The translations under genes were made by a program, and so were the position numbers. 64,000 nt of DNA from Sphingobacterium sp. B16(2022). Its GTDB lineage: Bacteria; Bacteroidota; Bacteroidia; Sphingobacteriales; Sphingobacteriaceae. The stretch covers positions 124,001-188,000 of the forward strand of contig NZ_JAAUVN010000003.1 in NCBI RefSeq assembly GCF_012030425.1. The letters are read 5' to 3'. A model generated the notes under the pieces. The model saw only the letters and a program-made list of their open reading frames with translations. It did no database searches and was not told where the DNA came from. Positions 46,615-54,907 of the stretch are shown in pieces (positions within the stretch are counted from its first letter, which is position 1; every line of letters starts with the position of its first letter).

Positions 46615-47460
46615 GTGAGAATTTTCGAGACTAAAAAAGAGCTCCAAGATTACCTGGAAACAGCACGAATCAACAAACAAAAAATAGCTCTTATCCCAAC
46701 AATGGGTGCACTACATGAAGGACATATCTCTTTACTGAATTATGCAAAACCTTTATCAGATGTCACCGTTTGCAGTATTTTTGTCAACCCAACACAATTT
46801 AACGACCCAAAAGATTTAGAAAAGTATCCAAGACCCATTGAGCATGATATCGCATTATTAGAAGCTGCTCATTGTGATGTCTTATTCTTACCGACCGTAG
46901 AGGAGATGTACCCTGATCCAAATGAAAAATGGCACATTGATCTAAACGGATTAGATACTATATGGGAAGGGAAAATGAGACCGGGGCACTTTCAAGGTGT
47001 AACGCAAGTCGTTTACAAATTATTCGCCTTAGTGCAACCAGATATTGCATGCTTTGGTCAAAAAGACTTCCAACAGGTCATGGTTATTGAACATATGATC
47101 AAGGTAAAGCAATTACCGATCACCATTGCATTATGCCCAATCATCCGAGATGAAAATGGTCTTGCTTTAAGTTCAAGAAACATGCGCCTCTCATCCAATG
47201 GTAAAATACAAGCGTTAGCTTTGTCCAAAACACTTCTGTATATCAAAAGTAACTTTGGAAAGATACCTTTACTTCAATTAAATAAACAGGCAACAGAACT
47301 ATTGAACTCCAGCGAAGGTATTACCTTAGAATATCTCGCTATTTGCGAAACAACGACATTGAAAGAAATCAAAACAATTGAACAAGATAAACAATATGTA
47401 GCACTTGTCACTGCGCGGGTCGAAGATGTACGGCTTATTGATAACATGATTTTGAATTAA
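46615..47460 (+). CDS. panC: Pantothenate synthetase
   Basis: The 281-residue enzyme condenses pantoate and beta-alanine with ATP in vitamin B5 synthesis. The HIGH-type motif is HEGH at residues 34-37 in PTMGALHEGHISL, followed by SIFVNPTQFNDPKDLEKYPR, FGQKDFQQVMVI and RDENGLALSSRN, all family signatures. It begins with GTG at 46615; no better start was seen. panD follows 57 bases later, so the two steps that join beta-alanine to pantoate are encoded together. Confidence 0.97.
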   Translation: MRIFETKKELQDYLETARINKQKIALIPTMGALHEGHISLLNYAKPLSDVTVCSIFVNPTQFNDPKDLEKYPRPIEHDIALLEAAHCDVLFLPTVEEMYPDPNEKWHIDLNGLDTIWEGKMRPGHFQGVTQVVYKLFALVQPDIACFGQKDFQQVMVIEHMIKVKQLPITIALCPIIRDENGLALSSRNMRLSSNGKIQALALSKTLLYIKSNFGKIPLLQLNKQATELLNSSEGITLEYLAICETTTLKEIKTIEQDKQYVALVTARVEDVRLIDNMILN

Positions 47461-47482
47461 ATGTCACATTATACTTATTAAC

Positions 47483-47513
47483 TTTACATTTTTACAAGAA
47501 AAATCTAACTTTG
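47483..47513 (+). promoter_or_regulatory. Candidate promoter directly before panD
   Basis: TTTA (47483-47486) and TAACTTTG (47506-47513) stand 19 bases apart and match the -33/-7 pattern. The predicted transcription start falls on or just after the panD ATG at 47518, so any transcript from it would have almost no leader. Confidence 0.4.
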
Positions 47514-47517
47514 CCAC

Positions 47518-47868
47518 ATGTTTATAGAGGTAATGAAATCTAAAATCCACCGTGTTCGGGTTACACAGGCCGAGCTTAATTACGTTGGTAGTATCACAAT
47601 TGATGAGGATTTAATGGATGCAGCAAATATTATTGCAAACGAAAAAGTTCAAATCGTTAACAATAACAATGGCGCTCGTTTAGAAACATATGTTATTCCT
47701 GGAAAAAGAGCTTCCGGTACCATCTGCTTAAATGGCGCTGCAGCAAGATTAGTTCAAGTGGGTGATATTGTGATCATCATATCGTATGCACAAATGGAAA
47801 TGGAGCAAGCTAAAAAGCATATTCCTAGCTTGGTTTTCCCAGATGACAACAATCAACTTATAAAATAA
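47518..47868 (+). CDS. panD: Aspartate 1-decarboxylase (pyruvoyl-dependent)
   Basis: The 116-residue proenzyme makes beta-alanine for PanC. Self-cleavage occurs between Gly24 and Ser25 in NYVGSITID, exactly the E. coli numbering, which supports the ATG at 47518; Ser25 becomes the pyruvoyl group. The later [20 protein letters not shown] is also conserved. It ends before a clear terminator. Confidence 0.97.
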   Translation: MFIEVMKSKIHRVRVTQAELNYVGSITIDEDLMDAANIIANEKVQIVNNNNGARLETYVIPGKRASGTICLNGAAARLVQVGDIVIIISYAQMEMEQAKKHIPSLVFPDDNNQLIK

Positions 47869-47919
47869 TATTTAAATAATACACTTTCAATAGAAAGCTA
47901 CGTTTATTTTCAATAATTT

Positions 47920-47948
47920 AGCACTCGTATTAAGCGGGTGCTTTTTTA
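47920..47948 (+). terminator. Terminator of panCD
   Basis: AGCACTCG (47920-47927) pairs with CGGGTGCT (47935-47942), one pair being G-U, and six T residues follow directly. Confidence 0.85.
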
Positions 47949-47956
47949 TTACCTAC

Positions 47957-48316
47957 ATGTCAAAGAATATATATATCAGAAAGATCTTAGCATCAATGCA
48001 ATTGACATTGATCAGCTTGATCATTATTTCTGGTGTTATTTTCATGCACAAAGAAGTAAAATCAAACGGAGAGATTGTCATGCACAATCACCCCTACGAT
48101 TTTACAAACGATCAGCCCAGACCGCAAGAATCCGACGATCAAATTGATTTCCTCAATGTCGTCTACAATCAGAACTTTGTTCAAAGTGAATTTATCGTTT
48201 TTGAACAACCCATTCGAACTGTCGTTCATATCTACAGTTATCAAGTCTACACACCGGTTGTCACCAATCGTGTCGTCGATCACGCTTTCTCAAGGGGTCC
48301 TCCAGATTTTGCTTAA
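47957..48316 (+). CDS. Small membrane-anchored protein with HNHP and C-terminal RGPP
   Basis: The 119-residue protein has one hydrophobic segment at about 14-30 (MQLTLISLIIISGVIFM), then a periplasmic part with GEIVMHNHPYDF at residues 38-49 and a C-terminus SRGPPDFA. I recall similar small proteins with a (H/N)HPY motif and a terminal RGPP or RAPP beside TonB-dependent receptors in other Bacteroidota, but cannot name the family. The histidines could bind a metal. It is the first gene of a set with the receptor at 48553 and the thioredoxin-like gene at 50900, although a GC-rich structured spacer of 236 bases intervenes. Confidence 0.75.
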   Translation: MSKNIYIRKILASMQLTLISLIIISGVIFMHKEVKSNGEIVMHNHPYDFTNDQPRPQESDDQIDFLNVVYNQNFVQSEFIVFEQPIRTVVHIYSYQVYTPVVTNRVVDHAFSRGPPDFA

Positions 48317-48359
48317 AATAAAATTAGTTATTGCATTCATCCTTATTATCAAGACGAAT

Positions 48360-48399
48360 GCTATTCGCCGTGCGATAGCACGACGCATTGCGTCGTGCT
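48360..48399 (+). repeat. GC-rich element with overlapping alternative hairpins
   Basis: Two hairpins share their middle arm. The first pairs GCTATTCGC (48360-48368) with GCGATAGC (48372-48379, one bulged T). The second pairs AGCACGACGCA (48377-48387) perfectly with TGCGTCGTGCT (48389-48399). Only one can form fully. It lies 44 bases after the small protein gene and 154 before the receptor start. It could be a terminator, a leader switch or a REP-type repeat; no poly-T follows. Confidence 0.55.
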
Positions 48400-48552
48400 G
48401 TAATTTATTAATTATTTTAAGTAAATAATGTAACCATAGTGGACATAGCTGGTATGAAAATATACATGGAGCAGGCATTCGCATTGCTTCGTACCGATAT
48501 TTCACACCTCCCATGATAGGTTCATTACTATTAAAAGGACAAATACACTCCA

Positions 48553-50880
48553 ATGAGAAATATCAACCTATTGATCATCATCATGATGATCAGTATGCAT
48601 ACATATGCACAACATACATTAAAAGGTAAAATCAGTAACAATGACGGTAAAGGTATAGTTGGAGCAACTATCAACATCGAAAATGGTCTTCACTCGACCG
48701 TTTCTGATACCGCAGGCTATTTTGAATTTCAAAAACTAACTAAACAAAAACAAAATATACAGATAACCGCTGTTGGCTATCAAACCATCAAACAGCTGAT
48801 ATTGCTAACAGATTCCACCGTACACTTTAAATTAAATACAGACAACCTGCATTTGAATGAAGTCGTTGTAAGCGCAACCCGATATGGTGTCAGTAAAAAG
48901 GAAGCACCAGTTATTGTGCAGGTATTAGGCCCTAAACTTTTTCAGGCTACACAATCTGTAGCTATGTCCGAAACACTAAACTATCAACCAGGAGTTAGGG
49001 TAGAGAACAACTGTCAAAACTGCGGTTTTTCACAAGTCCGTCTAAACGGATTAGAAGGCGCCTATTCACAGATCTTGATCAACAGCAGATCCGTATTCAG
49101 CGCATTAAACAGTGTATATGGTTTAGACCAACTTCCAACCAGTATGATCGACCGCATCGAAGTCGTTCGAAGTGGTGGTTCTGCCCTATTTGGAGCAAAT
49201 GCAATTGCCGGTACCATTAATATCATTACTAAAGATCCTGTCGAAAATGATTGGCAGATTAAATCTACCAACTCATTAATCGGCGGTAGCAGTTGGGATA
49301 ATACGGTAGACTTCAACACCTCCTACGTAGATGAAGACCTTACAACAGGAGTTACCTTTTATGGTATGCACCGGAATCGTCAACCATTTGATAAAAATAA
49401 GGACGGATTTTCGGAGATAACAGAACTTAACAATACCACATTCGGAACAAAAGCATTTTTCAAACCTTCCGATGTCAATAAAATAACAGTAGATTTCAGT
49501 ACCATACAGGAATTTAGAAGAGGAGGAGACCAATTTAACAAATCACCCCATTTTACAGCCATCACAGAACAACTGGAAACCAATTCACTGATTGGTGGTA
49601 TCACTTACGATCATTATTTAGCTGACTATAAACAAAAAATCTCCGTGTATGCTTCCGGCCAAAAAACAAAACGTAAAAGTTTTTACGGGGGACTGGGCGA
49701 AGCGCCCACTGCAACAGATAGTTTAAGAGCCGCAAATTCTTATGGAGACACAGATGATTTGTCTTTTGTTACAGGAACACAATACACAAACAATTTTGAG
49801 GATGATGTCTTTACCGGCGGTATTGAGTTCAACTACAACAAAACAAATGATCAGATTCCCGGATATCAACGTATCATCGATCAAAAAACAAAAGGAATAG
49901 GAACTTATGCCCAATACGAATGGAAGCCAATATCCTCTTTCAAAGCATTAATAGGAATGCGATACGACTACATCTTCGTCGATGGAAATTATCAGCTCCA
50001 ACAAGTGGAACGCAGCAGTCAGAAGAATTTTGGATCTTGGAATCCGCGATTAACCATCTTGTACGATATCAATAGTAATATTCAATTTCGTGGCGGGTAT
50101 GCTCGCGGGTTCCGTGCCCCACAAGCCTTCAATGAAGATATGCATGTGACCTCAATCGGAGGAAAACAGGTTTTTGTATTAATTGGAGAAGACCTAAAAA
50201 CAGAATATTCAAATGCTTATACCGGATCGTTCAATTTCAGCAGAAATTTTGGTAATACGCAAACAAGTCTTTTAGTGGAGGGCTTCTATACACAGTTGAA
50301 TAATCCATTTACGACAGTCTTGAAATCAGAATCCAATGACATTATGATTGAAGAAATGCGAAACGGTACAGATGCCTATGTATACGGAACAAACCTAGAA
50401 CTTAATGTAGCCCCTTCAAGTATATTTAGTCTACAAGCTGGTGGTACGATACAACGCTCGCGATACCAATCGGCACAACTGATAGCTGAAGCTAAAACAG
50501 GTCAAGAAGCCATTTTGTCCCAAGATTTCTTACGTACGCCAAATGTCTATGGGTACTTAAATGCCAATTGGAAAGCAACTAAGAAATTCGCAGTTGACCT
50601 AACAGGAGTTTACACCGGAAAAATGAAGATCTCGCATATACAAGAAGAAATCATGAGCCTCAAAAATACGAGGGATTTTATGGAGCTGAATGCACGGTTA
50701 GGATATACTTTTGCTGTTCACAAAGATTTTAACCTTGAATTATTTGCAGGTGTACAAAATATGTTCAACGCATTCCAAAAAGATTTCGATAAAGGCGCTA
50801 ATCGAGATTCAAACTACATTTACGGTCCGACAAAACCACGTACAATAACCTTTGGAGTAAAAATTGGCCATTTTCACTAA
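48553..50880 (+). CDS. TonB-dependent receptor with CxxC in the plug
   Basis: The 775-residue outer-membrane receptor has a signal peptide (cut after TYAQ), a carboxypeptidase-regulatory-like domain at about 22-95, the TonB-box region LNEVVVSATRYGVSKKEAPV, a plug and a 22-strand-type barrel ending in FGVKIGHFH. The plug has NNCQNCGFSQVRLNGLEG at residues 152-169, with Cys154 and Cys157 forming a CxxC, and SGGSALFGANAIAGTINIITK. It is the single-component (non-SusC) type used for metals, siderophores or cobalamin. The CxxC recurs in a family I recall from other Bacteroidota, but the ligand is not known to me. A thioredoxin-like gene follows by 19 bases, and no SusD is present. Confidence 0.92.
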   Translation: MRNINLLIIIMMISMHTYAQHTLKGKISNNDGKGIVGATINIENGLHSTVSDTAGYFEFQKLTKQKQNIQITAVGYQTIKQLILLTDSTVHFKLNTDNLHLNEVVVSATRYGVSKKEAPVIVQVLGPKLFQATQSVAMSETLNYQPGVRVENNCQNCGFSQVRLNGLEGAYSQILINSRSVFSALNSVYGLDQLPTSMIDRIEVVRSGGSALFGANAIAGTINIITKDPVENDWQIKSTNSLIGGSSWDNTVDFNTSYVDEDLTTGVTFYGMHRNRQPFDKNKDGFSEITELNNTTFGTKAFFKPSDVNKITVDFSTIQEFRRGGDQFNKSPHFTAITEQLETNSLIGGITYDHYLADYKQKISVYASGQKTKRKSFYGGLGEAPTATDSLRAANSYGDTDDLSFVTGTQYTNNFEDDVFTGGIEFNYNKTNDQIPGYQRIIDQKTKGIGTYAQYEWKPISSFKALIGMRYDYIFVDGNYQLQQVERSSQKNFGSWNPRLTILYDINSNIQFRGGYARGFRAPQAFNEDMHVTSIGGKQVFVLIGEDLKTEYSNAYTGSFNFSRNFGNTQTSLLVEGFYTQLNNPFTTVLKSESNDIMIEEMRNGTDAYVYGTNLELNVAPSSIFSLQAGGTIQRSRYQSAQLIAEAKTGQEAILSQDFLRTPNVYGYLNANWKATKKFAVDLTGVYTGKMKISHIQEEIMSLKNTRDFMELNARLGYTFAVHKDFNLELFAGVQNMFNAFQKDFDKGANRDSNYIYGPTKPRTITFGVKIGHFH

Positions 50881-50899
50881 TCCCATTTATTAAAGAAAG

Positions 50900-51367
50900 A
50901 TGAAGCATATGCACAAATTTGTTTTATTAATAACGATTATCCTTTATCCGCTCAGCCATTATGGTCAAGAGCGGATAATTTATACCTCTTTTCAACAATT
51001 AGACTCTTTATTAAGCATAGCACCAAAAGAAACAATCATCTTCATTCATACCGACTGGTGCAGCTACTGCAGAAAAATGGAAAAAGAAGTCTTTTCAAAA
51101 AAAGAAATCTATGACCGATTAAACAAAGATTATTATCTAGTTGAATTAGATGCGGAGACGGTTGAGTACATCACTTTCGATCAGCAAGTATGGAAATCAA
51201 AAACTCCCAAAAAAAATACCGGACAATATCATCCCTTAGCCTTACTCTTGTTAACCAGCCAAAAGATGGTTTTCCCGAGTCTCCTGCGTTATGATCAAAC
51301 ATTTAAATTAAAAAGTATTAAGCAAAAATATCTAAGCCCAAAAGAGTTAGCGAATTTTTTAAGATAA
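50900..51367 (+). CDS. Periplasmic thioredoxin-like protein (CSYC)
   Basis: The 155-residue protein has a signal peptide (LYPLSHYG) and a thioredoxin fold start with IIFIHTDWCSYCRKMEKEVFS; the active site is Cys54-Ser-Tyr-Cys57. The surrounding pattern (DWCxxCxxME, VEYITFDQQVW, YHPLALLLL) resembles the thioredoxin_7/DUF255-type secreted proteins. It probably acts on disulfides in the periplasm. It starts 19 bases after the CxxC receptor and is likely co-transcribed, so it could keep the receptor's cysteines in a defined redox state or handle the imported ligand. The partner reductase is not visible in the window. Confidence 0.85.
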   Translation: MKHMHKFVLLITIILYPLSHYGQERIIYTSFQQLDSLLSIAPKETIIFIHTDWCSYCRKMEKEVFSKKEIYDRLNKDYYLVELDAETVEYITFDQQVWKSKTPKKNTGQYHPLALLLLTSQKMVFPSLLRYDQTFKLKSIKQKYLSPKELANFLR

Positions 51368-51401
51368 TTTAACATCTCGCTGTAGCGAAACCGAAAAACA
51401 T

Positions 51402-51424
51402 AACGTTTTAGTGGTAATATAAGA
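51402..51424 (+). promoter_or_regulatory. Element shared upstream of the two FKBP-like genes, copy 1
   Basis: AACGTTTTA, two bases, then GGTAATATAA lies 39 bases before the first FKBP-like start. A close copy at 52315-52336 precedes the second gene at almost the same distance. Confidence 0.4.
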
Positions 51425-51440
51425 TACAATTTAAAAAATT

Positions 51441-52121
51441 ATGAAAAAATTTACGAAATTTTTAATGGCATTTTTATGCATGGGGATAGTTTTTGCTTCC
51501 TGTAACAAAAATGATTTTGATTATGAGAAAGCTGAAAGAGAGCAAATTGAAAAAGCAAGATTAGAAAAAGTACGCAGAGATTCATTAAAAAGAATACAAG
51601 CTCCTTTATTAGAGCAATATGCAAAAACCAAATGGGGAGATAATGCTAAATACTCTGATTCAACTGGAATCTGGTATAAAGTAGATTTAGCGGCTGGAAA
51701 TGAAACTCCTTACGTATATAAAGGAACTGTTAATGGTATTGGACAAGCAGGGTTAAATGTTTGGGCAGCAACTGTAAATTTTAAGGGTGAACTGATGAAT
51801 GGAACTGTATTTGATAAAAATACAGATGGAGTTCCTAAAAATTACACAGATATTCGTCAAGCAACTACAGTATACGGAGCTGCTTGGGTTCAAGCATTTG
51901 TACCAACAATCATTAATATCCAAGGTAAAGATGTAAGATTCGAGGGATTACTACCAAAAGGTCTCCAAAAAAATGATAAAATTAGTTTTATTTCACCATC
52001 TTATTATACTTTTGACCAAGTAGAATATACAAAAGGTAGCGAAAAAGTAACTGTTCCTAAAAATACTCCAGTTGTTTACACAATCGAAGTGAAAACTGTT
52101 GGAGATGTTACTGGTTCGTAA
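51441..52121 (+). CDS. FKBP-like lipoprotein, paralogue 1
   Basis: The 226-residue protein has a signal peptide and lipobox (IVFASC, then NKND), a charged helical stretch (EKAEREQIEKARLEKVRRDSLKR, about 30-52) and an FKBP-type fold with TGIWYKV, VNFKGELMNGTVFDKN, and at the end SPSYYTFDQV...VPKNTPVVYTIEVKTV, the usual FKBP end pattern. Compared with standard FKBPs, the tyrosine/phenylalanine-rich pocket residues are changed and there is an insertion before the final strands, so isomerase activity is uncertain. It forms a tandem pair with the gene at 52358 and both may fold outer-membrane or secreted proteins. It ends at a strong terminator, so the two are separate transcripts. Confidence 0.8.
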   Translation: MKKFTKFLMAFLCMGIVFASCNKNDFDYEKAEREQIEKARLEKVRRDSLKRIQAPLLEQYAKTKWGDNAKYSDSTGIWYKVDLAAGNETPYVYKGTVNGIGQAGLNVWAATVNFKGELMNGTVFDKNTDGVPKNYTDIRQATTVYGAAWVQAFVPTIINIQGKDVRFEGLLPKGLQKNDKISFISPSYYTFDQVEYTKGSEKVTVPKNTPVVYTIEVKTVGDVTGS

Positions 52122-52145
52122 TTAATACAAAATCAATAAAAGCAT

Positions 52146-52185
52146 ATAAAAGGTCCTTTACATCGTGATGTAAAGGACCTTTTAT
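52146..52185 (+). terminator. Terminator of FKBP-like paralogue 1
   Basis: ATAAAAGGTCCTTTACATC (52146-52164) and its exact complement (52167-52185) form a 19-bp stem over a two-base loop, 25 bases after the stop codon. Confidence 0.88.
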
Positions 52186-52314
52186 ATATATATAATTTTC
52201 ACAAGAAAACTATTGTTAACGAACAAAAAGACAGCACATTGCCCAATAAAAAATTATCCTACACTTTACTTGCTTTAAAATTCTTTCGTACCTTGTAGCA
52301 CATCTAAACAATTG

Positions 52315-52336
52315 AACGTTTTAACCGGTATAATAA
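52315..52336 (+). promoter_or_regulatory. Element shared upstream of the two FKBP-like genes, copy 2
   Basis: AACGTTTTA (52315-52323), three bases, then GGTATAATAA lies 43 bases before the second FKBP-like start and mirrors the element at 51402. Confidence 0.4.
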
Positions 52337-52357
52337 CAGTAATAAGTAAAGAAATTT

Positions 52358-52990
52358 ATGAAAAATTTTACAAAAATCTTTTTTGGAATGTTGGCAATGA
52401 TTATTGCTTTGGCATCTTGTAGTAAATCAGACGACTTTTCAAAATTAGCTGAAGAACAAAGAATTAAAGATTCTATCGAAAATGCGAGAATCCAAAATTT
52501 ACTAAAAGAACAGGCTCCTCAGTTGAAATCATTTGCCATCAAAAATTTCACGAATCCTAAATTAGATACAGCAACTGGTATTTGGTATGATCTGATAGCT
52601 GAAGGTGACGATGCTTCATACGCTTATCAAATCAGCTCCGGTGGTTACCTGATGTATCCTACCGCTGTAGTAAATTATAAAGTTAATTTACTGAACGGCG
52701 CAGATAAAGGAACTCTTGTTGATGAATCTAAAGAGGGTAGCCCAGCAACATTTACGATAAATAGAGACCGTATTATCTTATTCTGGCAGTTCGCTTTTTT
52801 TCCAAAAAAATTATCTTTTCAAGGTAAGGAAGTAAATATCGGTGGATTAACTGTAAAAGGACTTAAAAAAGGAAGTAAAATAAAAGCTGTAGCACCATCT
52901 CCATTCGGTTATGATCAAGTTGCAAAAGATAAAGTTCCAGCAAACTCTCCACTATATTCTGAAATTGAAGTTGTTTCAATTAGCAATTAA
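52358..52990 (+). CDS. FKBP-like lipoprotein, paralogue 2
   Basis: The 210-residue lipoprotein (lipobox LALASC, then SKSDD) is clearly related to the preceding gene. Shared features are the N-terminus (MK(K/N)FTK), the charged helix (EEQRIKDSIENARIQNLLKEQAP), TGIWYD, VVNYKVNLLNG, the SFQGKEVNIGGLTVKGLKKGSKIKA stretch, and an FKBP-like end (APSPFGYDQV, PANSPLYSEIEVVSI). The usual Asp of the FKBP GxxFD motif appears as GTLVDES, so the active site may be altered. The pair arose by duplication and has diverged considerably. It has its own upstream element and terminator. Confidence 0.8.
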   Translation: MKNFTKIFFGMLAMIIALASCSKSDDFSKLAEEQRIKDSIENARIQNLLKEQAPQLKSFAIKNFTNPKLDTATGIWYDLIAEGDDASYAYQISSGGYLMYPTAVVNYKVNLLNGADKGTLVDESKEGSPATFTINRDRIILFWQFAFFPKKLSFQGKEVNIGGLTVKGLKKGSKIKAVAPSPFGYDQVAKDKVPANSPLYSEIEVVSISN

Positions 52991-53041
52991 ATGGCGTTTG
53001 GGAGATTTATTTCTTCTAAAATTTTAAACGAATACACGATG

Positions 53042-53069
53042 CAGGATCTTTACTTACGTAAAGATCCTG
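53042..53069 (+). terminator. Terminator of FKBP-like paralogue 2
   Basis: CAGGATCTTTAC (53042-53053) and GTAAAGATCCTG (53058-53069) form a perfect 12-bp stem over four bases, followed by TTTGTTTTT. Confidence 0.88.
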
Positions 53070-53188
53070 TTTGTTTTTAATTCACTATCAAAAACTAAAA
53101 TAAAAAAACAATAGTATCAAAAAGTAGTCTAAAAAACTTCTTATCTTGCTCTTCATATCAGTATACCATTCAAAACAAAGACGCAAAA

Positions 53189-54829
53189 ATGAAAATAGCT
53201 TTAGCCCAGTTAAATTATCATATCGGCAACTTCAGTTCCAACACAGCAAAAATTATTACTGCTATTGAAAATGCAAGAGCACAACAAACTGAAATTATTG
53301 TTTTTTCTGAATTAGCAATTGGCGGCTACCCAGCAAAGGATCTTTTGCAAAATGCAACATTCTTAAAACAGTGTAGTGAATCTATTACCACCATTGCATC
53401 ACATTGCCAAGATATTTTATGCATTATCGGAGCGCCTGTCCCCAATACAGATCCAGAAGGTAAAGCGCTATACAATGCTGCAGTTTGTTTAGAAAATGGA
53501 AAGATTACACACATTAGTAAAAAAGGACTACTTCCTAACTATGATGTTTTTGACGAATATCGTTACTTTGAACCTAGCAGAAAATTCGCATGTCTCACCT
53601 ATAAAAAAACAAAAATAGCATTGACCATTTGTGAAGATTTATGGGATGACGATCAAGGAAATAATTCTTATGTTGGCGATCCCATGAGCGAATTACTTCA
53701 AGAAAACCCAGATTTGCTGATCAATATTGCAGCATCGCCTTTTTCTTATGTCCATTACGAAGATCGTGTTGCTGTTTTGAAAGCACAAGTGGCAAAAGCA
53801 AAACGTCCGTTAATCTATGTTAACCAAGTAGGTGCTCATATGGATATAATTTTTGATGGAAGATCATTAGCTATTGATGAAAATGGAGCAATTTGTTGCG
53901 AATTAAAAAAATTCGAAGAAGATGTACAGATTATAGAATATAGAGATCAAACCATAAAAGCAACAACAGCATTTACGGTACCCCAAGATCAGGAAATAGC
54001 ACTGATTCACGATGCCCTGCTTTTAGGTTTACGTGATTATTTTCACAAATCTGGTTTCAAAAAAGCTGTCTTAGGCCTTTCCGGTGGATTAGATTCAGCA
54101 CTAGTTGCCGCATTAGCCTGTGAAGCATTAGGTTCAGAAAATGTACTTGCAATATTGCTTCCTTCTATTTATTCATCCGACCATTCCATTCAAGATGCAT
54201 TAGATCTCGTAAAAAACACCAATTGCGCACATCATATCATTCCAATAAAAGATATTACACAGGCCTACGAAACAACATTAGCTCCCTTTTTTGAAGGGCA
54301 ACAAGCGGGTGTTGCCGAAGAAAATATCCAGGCACGTACCAGAGGTACGTTATTAATGGCAATTTCCAACAAATTTGGTCATATCGTTTTAAACACTTCA
54401 AATAAAAGTGAAGCAGCGGTAGGTTATGGCACCTTATATGGAGATATGGCAGGATCGATTTCAGTAATAGGAGACGTATATAAATCAAAGGCCTATGATC
54501 TCGCCCGATACATTAACCGAAATAAGGAAATTATCCCATCTAATACAATTGAAAAAGCACCTTCTGCAGAATTAAGACCCGATCAAAAGGATTCAGATTC
54601 CTTACCACCATATGATTTACTGGATGAAATATTATTCCTATATATCGAAAAACAAAAATCAAAAGAGGAAATTTTAGCTCAAGGTTATGATCTTAATATT
54701 GTTGAAAAAATTATAAAACTAGTTAATAATGCCGAATTTAAAAGATTTCAGGCTCCTCCAATACTGCGCATTAGTCCAAAAGCTTTTGGTCCAGGCCGTT
54801 CGATGCCATTAGTTGCCTTTTATCAATAA
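53189..54829 (+). CDS. nadE: Glutamine-dependent NAD+ synthetase
   Basis: The 546-residue enzyme makes NAD+ from deamido-NAD+. The N-terminal nitrilase-type glutaminase domain has FSELAIGGYPAKD (catalytic Glu), KKGLLPNYDVFDE (Lys) and Cys148 in LTICEDLWDD. The C-terminal synthetase has the ATP-binding SGGLDS at residues 298-303 and SNKSEAAVGYGTLYGDMAGS. All catalytic motifs are intact and the length is normal for the two-domain form. It appears monocistronic. Confidence 0.97.
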   Translation: MKIALAQLNYHIGNFSSNTAKIITAIENARAQQTEIIVFSELAIGGYPAKDLLQNATFLKQCSESITTIASHCQDILCIIGAPVPNTDPEGKALYNAAVCLENGKITHISKKGLLPNYDVFDEYRYFEPSRKFACLTYKKTKIALTICEDLWDDDQGNNSYVGDPMSELLQENPDLLINIAASPFSYVHYEDRVAVLKAQVAKAKRPLIYVNQVGAHMDIIFDGRSLAIDENGAICCELKKFEEDVQIIEYRDQTIKATTAFTVPQDQEIALIHDALLLGLRDYFHKSGFKKAVLGLSGGLDSALVAALACEALGSENVLAILLPSIYSSDHSIQDALDLVKNTNCAHHIIPIKDITQAYETTLAPFFEGQQAGVAEENIQARTRGTLLMAISNKFGHIVLNTSNKSEAAVGYGTLYGDMAGSISVIGDVYKSKAYDLARYINRNKEIIPSNTIEKAPSAELRPDQKDSDSLPPYDLLDEILFLYIEKQKSKEEILAQGYDLNIVEKIIKLVNNAEFKRFQAPPILRISPKAFGPGRSMPLVAFYQ

Positions 54830-54907
54830 TTTTTTTTACTGATATAATTAAACTTTTAACATTTACATTTGTCTAACACTAAGAAAATAATATAAATCCT
54901 ATTGGTC

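Noticed and set aside
48075-48553. Open frames on both strands around the GC-rich hairpins, both containing RRAIARRIA
   Set aside because: The matching peptides come from the two arms of the palindrome at 48360-48399, not from related genes.
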